Of a stretch of DNA of 10,363 nt, positions 5,661-10,363 are shown in pieces (the stretch's first letter is position 1; the number at the start of each line of letters is the position of its first letter). The position numbers were made by a program, and so were the translations under genes. Source of the DNA: G020350405 sp964513655. GTDB taxonomy: Bacteria; Planctomycetota; Phycisphaerae; Sedimentisphaerales; Anaerobacaceae. The notes under the pieces are model-generated. The model was given only the letters and a program-made list of their open reading frames with translations. It was not told where the DNA came from and ran no database searches. The stretch spans positions 1 through 10,363 of the forward strand of contig CAZENQ010000108.1 of the NCBI GenBank assembly GCA_964513655.1. Reading direction: 5' to 3'.

Positions 5661-6527
5661 ATGGCTCTTAAAATCTGGCTGGACGGCAAGCTTGTTGATG
5701 AGGCCGATGCGAAGGTATCGGTTTTCGACCACGGTCTGCTCTACGGAGACGGGGTTTTTGAGGGTATCCGGGTTTATGAGGGCAGAGTATTCGAGCTCGA
5801 AGCTCATCTGCGCAGGCTTTACGAGTCAGCGAAAGTGATTCGACTGGAAATCCCATTGGATAAGGGCGAGCTTGCCGGGGCGTTAAAGAAGACCGTCGAG
5901 GCCAACGGTATTACGGACGGGTATATTAGGCTGGTGGTTACGCGAGGCGTGGGGACTTTGGGGCTGAATCCTTTTGTCTGCAAGAAGAGCGGGCTGATTA
6001 TCATAGCCGACAAGATTCAGCCTTATCCGGAAGAGCTTTATGAAACGGGGATGAAGGTAATCAGTGCAACGACGGTCCGTAATCACCCTCTGGCTATTGG
6101 CCCCCAGGTCAAGAGCCTGAACTATCTGAACAATATCATAGCCAGGATAGAGGCGGTGGACAGCGGCGCTGCCGAGGCTGTTATGTATAACCACGAGGGG
6201 TACGTTGCCGAGGCGACCGTCGAGAATGTCTTCATTGTCAGAGACGGCGTGATTTACACCCCGCCGGTCGAGGCCGGCGCCCTCGAGGGGGTGACTCGCA
6301 ACCTCGTCATCAGGCTCGCAAAGGAAGAGAATCTCGAAGTGGTCGAGAAGAATCTGACAAGATGCGATTTGTATACTTGCAATGAGTTTTTCCTCACCGG
6401 TACGGCCGCTGAGGTTATTGGGGTAGTCGAGATCGACGGAAGGACAGTTGGCGACGGGAAGCCCGGGCCGATTACAAAACGGCTGAGAGAGAAATTCTTC
6501 AAATACACCCACAGCGGCCGCAAGTAG
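5661..6527 (+). CDS. ilvE: Branched-chain-amino-acid aminotransferase (class IV PLP enzyme)
   Basis: This is a complete 288-residue fold-type IV aminotransferase, the usual length for the short prokaryotic BCAT group. It begins with the family N-terminus (WLDGKLVDEADAKVSVFDHG) and YGDGVFEGIR (28-37). The PLP-binding lysine is Lys151 in QVKSLNYLNN, and the conserved EATVEN segment supplies Glu184 near the cofactor. TGTAAEV near the C-terminus is typical. BCATs reversibly transfer the amino group between Leu/Ile/Val and 2-oxoglutarate in the cytoplasm. D-amino-acid aminotransferase and aminodeoxychorismate lyase are relatives, but the FEGIRVYEG and SLNYLNN motifs favour BCAT. ATG 5661 has GAGG (5650-5653) at 7 nt. 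A 21-bp palindrome upstream suggests regulation. The next gene begins 100 nt downstream, so co-transcription with the sugar genes is possible but not certain. Confidence 0.9.
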   Translation: MALKIWLDGKLVDEADAKVSVFDHGLLYGDGVFEGIRVYEGRVFELEAHLRRLYESAKVIRLEIPLDKGELAGALKKTVEANGITDGYIRLVVTRGVGTLGLNPFVCKKSGLIIIADKIQPYPEELYETGMKVISATTVRNHPLAIGPQVKSLNYLNNIIARIEAVDSGAAEAVMYNHEGYVAEATVENVFIVRDGVIYTPPVEAGALEGVTRNLVIRLAKEENLEVVEKNLTRCDLYTCNEFFLTGTAAEVIGVVEIDGRTVGDGKPGPITKRLREKFFKYTHSGRK

Positions 6528-6627
6528 CGGATAATGAAGGGTAAATAGGCTTGAGGAGGGAGCGGCGAACGGTTACTATGGTTACCCCAACAAAGAGCAT
6601 TCTTGGTACGGACATTCGGAGAAAGAG

Positions 6628-8145
6628 ATGTCTTTTCTTGGTGTTGATATAGGGACGACGGGCTGCAAGGGGTCGGTATTCGATGAATCGGGGAAGGTCC
6701 TTACATCCGCTTATGAGGAATATTGCACGAGCTCGCTACGGCCGGGCTGGTTTGAACTTGACTGCGGGGAAGTAATTGCCAGGTGTAAAGAGGTAATTTC
6801 GAAATGTGCGAATAGTGTAAAAGACACCGATTGTATTGTATCGCTCTCTGTTTCGAGCCAGGGGGAGGCGTTTACGCTGCTTGATAAGGGAGGTGAATAT
6901 CTCTGTAATGCGATGGTATCTTTTGATACACGTTCTCAAAAACAGGTCGAAGAATTCTCAGAATCGTTTGGCGTGGAGAGGCTGTACAGTATTACGGGGC
7001 ATTCGCCACACACGCTTTTTAGTTTGTTTAAGATTTTATGGCTTAAAGAGAACCAGCCGGGGCTTATCGAGAAAGCGGAGAGGCTGCTTTGTTTCGGTGA
7101 CCTGCTCGGTTACGAATTGACCGGTAAGGCAGCGCTCGGCTACAGTCTCGCTGCGCGGACGATGTTGTTCGATGTAAGTGAGCTTCGGTGGTCTGATACG
7201 ATTTTGGAGGCGATTGGGCTTGAGCAGAAGTTATTGGGGGAGCCGGTCCCGGCCGGTGCGCCTGTAGGTAAAATCAGCAAAAGCGCTGCTGGTGAACTGG
7301 GGCTTAGTCCAAGCGTTATTGTAGCGGCGGGCGGTCACGACCAAGTATGCGGGGCGCTAGGCGCCGGCGTTACAGGCGCAGGTGTTGCGGCGTACGCAAC
7401 GGGGACGGTCGAGTGTCTGACGCCGGTTTTTAGTGAGCTGATTCTTAACGAAACGATGCGAGAATCGAATCTGGCCACGTATCCTTATGTTAGTGAAGGG
7501 TTCTACACGACGGTGGCTTTTAATCTGACCGGCGGCAGTTTGCTGCGGTGGTATCGCGACCAATTTGGAAGGTCTGAAACTGAAGAGGCAGAGCGCAAGA
7601 GATGTGACGTGTACGAGCTGATTTTAGGAGAGGTTCCGAGTGAGCCGACGAGCCTATTTGTTCAGCCTCATTTTACATCTACGGGTACACCGTATTTTGA
7701 CCCTCATCCGACCGGTGCGATAATCGGGCTTAACCTCAACACCACGAAGGCAGAGATTGTAAAGGGCATCCTCGAGGGGGTGACGTATGAGATGAAGCTG
7801 AATGTTGAGCTGCTGAAGCGTGCAGGTATAGAAATTAATGAACTTCGGGCTACCGGAGGAGGCGCGAAGAGTGCAAAATGGATGCAAATCAAGTCCGACA
7901 TAATGGACATTCCGATAGTGTCGTTAGACGTCAGCGAAACGGGATGCCTGGGTGCGGCACTTTTGGCGGCGAAGTCATACGGACATAACGATTCAGTCGA
8001 ACAGATGAGCAAAGAGTGGGTGCGTCAAATCCGCACGTACGAGCCGTGCGGAGAAAATGTGAAAAAATATCGTGAGCGTTTTGGGATTTACTCACAGATT
8101 TATAAAACGCTGAAGCCGTTAGGCAACTTGATTAACGGGCTTTAG
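6628..8145 (+). CDS. FGGY-family carbohydrate kinase (xylulokinase-like)
   Basis: The 505-residue protein spans the full family length. The N-terminal ATPase motif VDIGTTGCKGSVFD starts at residue 6. The substrate-side segment VSFDTRS (97-103) and the catalytic base Asp238 in AAGGHDQVCGALG are present, as is the C-terminal ADENOSINE-type motif ATGGGAKS (408-415) followed by ETGCLGAALLAA. FGGY kinases phosphorylate sugars or polyols with ATP; members act on xylulose, ribulose, fuculose, glycerol, erythritol and others. The overall pattern is closest by eye to xylulokinase-like members, but the substrate cannot be read from sequence. ATG 6628 has GGAG (6618-6621) 6 nt upstream. The aldolase follows after 78 nt and a dehydrogenase after that, which points to a ketose or polyol catabolic operon in which this enzyme makes the phosphorylated sugar. 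Confidence 0.88.
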   Translation: MSFLGVDIGTTGCKGSVFDESGKVLTSAYEEYCTSSLRPGWFELDCGEVIARCKEVISKCANSVKDTDCIVSLSVSSQGEAFTLLDKGGEYLCNAMVSFDTRSQKQVEEFSESFGVERLYSITGHSPHTLFSLFKILWLKENQPGLIEKAERLLCFGDLLGYELTGKAALGYSLAARTMLFDVSELRWSDTILEAIGLEQKLLGEPVPAGAPVGKISKSAAGELGLSPSVIVAAGGHDQVCGALGAGVTGAGVAAYATGTVECLTPVFSELILNETMRESNLATYPYVSEGFYTTVAFNLTGGSLLRWYRDQFGRSETEEAERKRCDVYELILGEVPSEPTSLFVQPHFTSTGTPYFDPHPTGAIIGLNLNTTKAEIVKGILEGVTYEMKLNVELLKRAGIEINELRATGGGAKSAKWMQIKSDIMDIPIVSLDVSETGCLGAALLAAKSYGHNDSVEQMSKEWVRQIRTYEPCGENVKKYRERFGIYSQIYKTLKPLGNLINGL

Positions 8146-8223
8146 CGTGAAAACGTGTTATGGCTTGAGGGCCTCGGGCAGGGCAGCTATTAGCAACAAA
8201 TAAGTATAAGGCCGGATGAAATT

Positions 8224-9267
8224 ATGCCTTTATTAAGCGATGCCAAGAAGGTAAGAACCCTGTTGGAAGAGTTTCAATCGAAGAGGATTGCCATTCCGTG
8301 TTTTTGCAGCGAGAATACATATACCATGGAGGGCATTTTGGCCGGGGCAAGCCGAGTGTCGCAATCTCTGGGGTTGGAGACTGTCGCCGTGTTTATTGCC
8401 GTTACTGCGAATTATCCCGGCAGGCAGCAGTTCAAGAACTATACTTGCTTAGGGAGCATCGAAGAAGGATTTATGGCGTTTCGTTCCGATTTGGAACGAC
8501 TGAGCCGGCCGGATGGTCCATTTGCAAATGTTTTGGCAATACCAAGTCTTGACCATGGCCAGTGTGATGATGACGAATTTCTTTTTGAGGATGGGAAGGA
8601 CTTCTGGGGATGCGTTATGTATGACTGCTCGGGTCTGTCTTTAGATGAGAACAGGAAAAGGACGGCTGAATTTGTTAAGAGGCATAAGGGTGATTATATT
8701 ATCGAAGGCTGCGTGGATGAAATTGTTGAATCCGGTGAAACGGATAAGATGCAACTGACCGACCCAAAGGAGGCAAGAATCTTTTTGGAGGAGACAGGCG
8801 TTGATTTGATGGTTGTTAATCTTGGAACAGAACACCGGGCGACAAAGTCGGGATTGAAGTATCACGGTGATTTAGCAAGGGAAATCAGTTCGGCAGTTGG
8901 CAATAAGCTGGTACTGCACGGTACTTCTTCGCTGACAGAAGAGGATTTGCCCAAATTAGCAGATGACGGAATCTGCAAGGTCAATATCTGGGCGGTTCTG
9001 GAGACGGAGGCGGCCCAAAACATGGCGGAAGCACATATCAGAAATATTGGCAAGATATTATCTGAAGAGCAAATTAAAGCTCTTCTTGAAGATGGCTGGC
9101 TGGGGGAAAAAGCCATGGAACACTCGCGGGAACATTGTCCTACTTTAGATTACATGACTGAAGTATACCGGCGGAATGAACTGAAAGAGCCGATTGTCTC
9201 GAGATTGGTGGAACAATATTTTCTTTCCTTTGGTTATGAAAAATTAGCGCTTCACGGCAACAAATAA
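8224..9267 (+). CDS. Class II (zinc-dependent) ketose-phosphate aldolase family protein
   Basis: The 347-residue protein has the FbaA/GatY/KbaY fold signatures in order. These are SLDHG with catalytic Asp110 and zinc ligand His111, YDCSGLSLDENRKRT (133-147, matching the usual DGSxLPxxEN), LTDPKEARIFLEETGVD (178-194), GTEHR with zinc ligand His204, LHGTSSL with zinc ligand His232, and KVNI (252-255) of the phosphate site. Family members cleave ketose-(bis)phosphates to a triose phosphate plus an aldehyde. Differences from the norm are the usual E-x-E-L-G segment reading EGCVD (161-165), so Cys163 stands where the second Glu normally is, and LHGTSS in place of LHGGSG. The spacing before SLDHG is longer than in GatY. 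Together with the upstream kinase and downstream dehydrogenase it probably cleaves the phosphorylated ketose of this pathway. The substrate is unknown. The ribosome binding site before ATG 8224 is weak. Confidence 0.85.
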   Translation: MPLLSDAKKVRTLLEEFQSKRIAIPCFCSENTYTMEGILAGASRVSQSLGLETVAVFIAVTANYPGRQQFKNYTCLGSIEEGFMAFRSDLERLSRPDGPFANVLAIPSLDHGQCDDDEFLFEDGKDFWGCVMYDCSGLSLDENRKRTAEFVKRHKGDYIIEGCVDEIVESGETDKMQLTDPKEARIFLEETGVDLMVVNLGTEHRATKSGLKYHGDLAREISSAVGNKLVLHGTSSLTEEDLPKLADDGICKVNIWAVLETEAAQNMAEAHIRNIGKILSEEQIKALLEDGWLGEKAMEHSREHCPTLDYMTEVYRRNELKEPIVSRLVEQYFLSFGYEKLALHGNK

Positions 9268-9308
9268 TGGTGTTAAACCATCGTGTGCCGGGAAAAGGTT
9301 TTGGTTAT

Positions 9309-10363
9309 ATGTCTAAATATACTGACTACCGCTGCAAGGCTGAACCTGTTATCCCCAAAGTCATGCAGGCATTGGTGGCTCGCGGCAGTGGATTTGAGAA
9401 TTTAGCGGTAAAGGAAGTACCGGTGCCTGATGTTGGGCCGGACCAGCTTCTGGCCCGTGTAGATGCTGCCGGGGTGTGTACAAGTATAATAAAGCTGGTC
9501 GAACAGGGAGAAAATCATATCTTCATAAACGGCTGGGACATGAAAAAATGGCCTGTAATCCTTGGTGATGAAGGATCGGTCACGCTGGTAAAGATTGGTG
9601 ATAATCTGAGGGATAAATATAAAGCCGGCCAGCGTTGTGCTATTCAACCAGCTGTAAACGTTGCTCCAATCCTGTATCGTGAAAGGTATAAAAACAACGC
9701 CGAAGGTATGCACAAATGCGCAGTCGGCTATACGCTTGGCGGTCAACTCGCACAGTATATCCGCATCCAGGAAGAGGTCCTGGAGGCTGACTGCCTTTTG
9801 CCGTTAGCCGAGGAAGGTATGGGTTATTTCGAAGTTTCTATGACGGAGCCCATCAGTTGCGTTTACTCGGCTCAGCAGCGCAATTATCATATTGTCAAAA
9901 ATGGGCCACACGATGACCGTAAACCTCATCTTGGTCTTCTGCCCGGAGGCATAACCGTCGTCATAGGCGCAGGCGTTATGGGAAGGGTACATGCCGAATT
10001 ATCACTGAGATACAGCCCTGCCGTGTTGGTCATAACCGCCCGAACGCGACCGCGTCTGGACCTAACCATGAAAACCCTTGGGGAAAAAGCAAAAGCAAGA
10101 GGCACGAAATTAATCTGTGTTACAGCAGACAAATTAGCTGATGCGGTTAAGAAATGTTCCAAAGGGCAAGGCGCCGATGATATCATACTTGCTGTCGGGG
10201 ACAATGCTGCACAACAGTATGCCCTTGGCTTGCTTGCCAAAGGAGGCGTCGCAAATTTTTTTGGAGGTCTGCCTCGCGGTCAGCACATTCTGGAGCTTGA
10301 TACTTTAGCTGTTCACTACGATGAGATAAAACTTGTCGGCTCCAGCGGCGGCGAACCCAGTGA
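9309..10363 (+). CDS. Zinc-alcohol-dehydrogenase-like (MDR) oxidoreductase, 3' end missing
   Basis: The frame is open to the window end, giving 351 codons. It is a medium-chain dehydrogenase/reductase of the sorbitol dehydrogenase / L-sorbose-1-phosphate reductase (SorE-like) kind. The N-terminal catalytic domain has Cys57 in AAGVCTS, then LGDEGSV at 85-91 where zinc enzymes read GHE, and EPIS with Glu180. The Rossmann motif GAGVMG is at 220-225. The four-Cys structural-zinc loop is absent. The usual catalytic His is Asp87, a substitution of a zinc ligand. ATG 9309 is chosen because GGAAAAGG (9291-9298) precedes it at 10 nt. ATG 9267 is in frame, overlaps the aldolase stop (TAATG) and would add 14 residues; translational coupling makes it a real alternative. 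The likely role is NAD(P)-linked interconversion of a polyol or sugar phosphate and its keto form in the same pathway as the kinase and aldolase. Confidence 0.8.
   Translation, partial: MSKYTDYRCKAEPVIPKVMQALVARGSGFENLAVKEVPVPDVGPDQLLARVDAAGVCTSIIKLVEQGENHIFINGWDMKKWPVILGDEGSVTLVKIGDNLRDKYKAGQRCAIQPAVNVAPILYRERYKNNAEGMHKCAVGYTLGGQLAQYIRIQEEVLEADCLLPLAEEGMGYFEVSMTEPISCVYSAQQRNYHIVKNGPHDDRKPHLGLLPGGITVVIGAGVMGRVHAELSLRYSPAVLVITARTRPRLDLTMKTLGEKAKARGTKLICVTADKLADAVKKCSKGQGADDIILAVGDNAAQQYALGLLAKGGVANFFGGLPRGQHILELDTLAVHYDEIKLVGSSGGEPS

Noticed and set aside
5883..6512. 209-codon minus-strand open frame
   Set aside because: It lies entirely within ilvE, whose frame shows clear catalytic motifs. 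It is a shadow of biased codon use.

Overview
The window reads as chromosomal DNA of a free-living bacterium, tentatively a Planctomycetota (Phycisphaerae-like) or a similar anaerobic environmental lineage. The basis is a large purine-rich coding strand, long gene-free stretches packed with short hairpins and 7-bp tandem repeats, and the protein families present. This lineage call is inference, because no rRNA or other phylogenetic marker is present. All supportable genes lie on the + strand, and I see no tRNA, rRNA, CRISPR array, insertion sequence or convincing intrinsic terminator.

Positions 1-685 hold no convincing gene. The stretch contains several GC-rich hairpins, a dispersed 13-nt motif, and a good sigma70-type promoter candidate (461-488) behind an A-rich tract. 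That promoter would give a leader of roughly 190 nt ahead of the first gene.

Positions 686-5015 form a signalling/membrane module. It starts with a soluble sensor histidine kinase (PocR-type ligand-binding domain, probable GAF-like region, HisKA/HATPase). A stand-alone receiver protein overlaps it by ATGA. Two small two-helix membrane proteins with overlapping genes follow, then a possible 44-codon small ORF with a strong ribosome binding site, then a five-helix Yip1-like membrane protein. The receiver has no DNA-binding output domain, so signalling may pass to the membrane proteins or to a distant effector; this is inference.

Positions 5016-5660 are gene-free. They hold several independent arrays of degenerate heptanucleotide repeats, copies of two short motifs also found in the left intergenic region, a 7-bp hairpin, and a perfect 9+3+9 inverted repeat just upstream of the next gene.

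Positions 5661-10363 are metabolic: a branched-chain-amino-acid-type class IV aminotransferase, an FGGY sugar kinase, a class II (zinc) aldolase of the FbaA/GatY superfamily, and the first 351 codons of a zinc-alcohol-dehydrogenase-like (sorbitol dehydrogenase/SorE-like) oxidoreductase cut by the window end. Kinase, aldolase and dehydrogenase are closely spaced and look like a route from a polyol or ketose, through a phosphorylated ketose, to triose-phosphate-level products. The substrate is not evident. Both the aldolase and the dehydrogenase carry substitutions at positions that normally bind metal, so the pathway deserves a second look.
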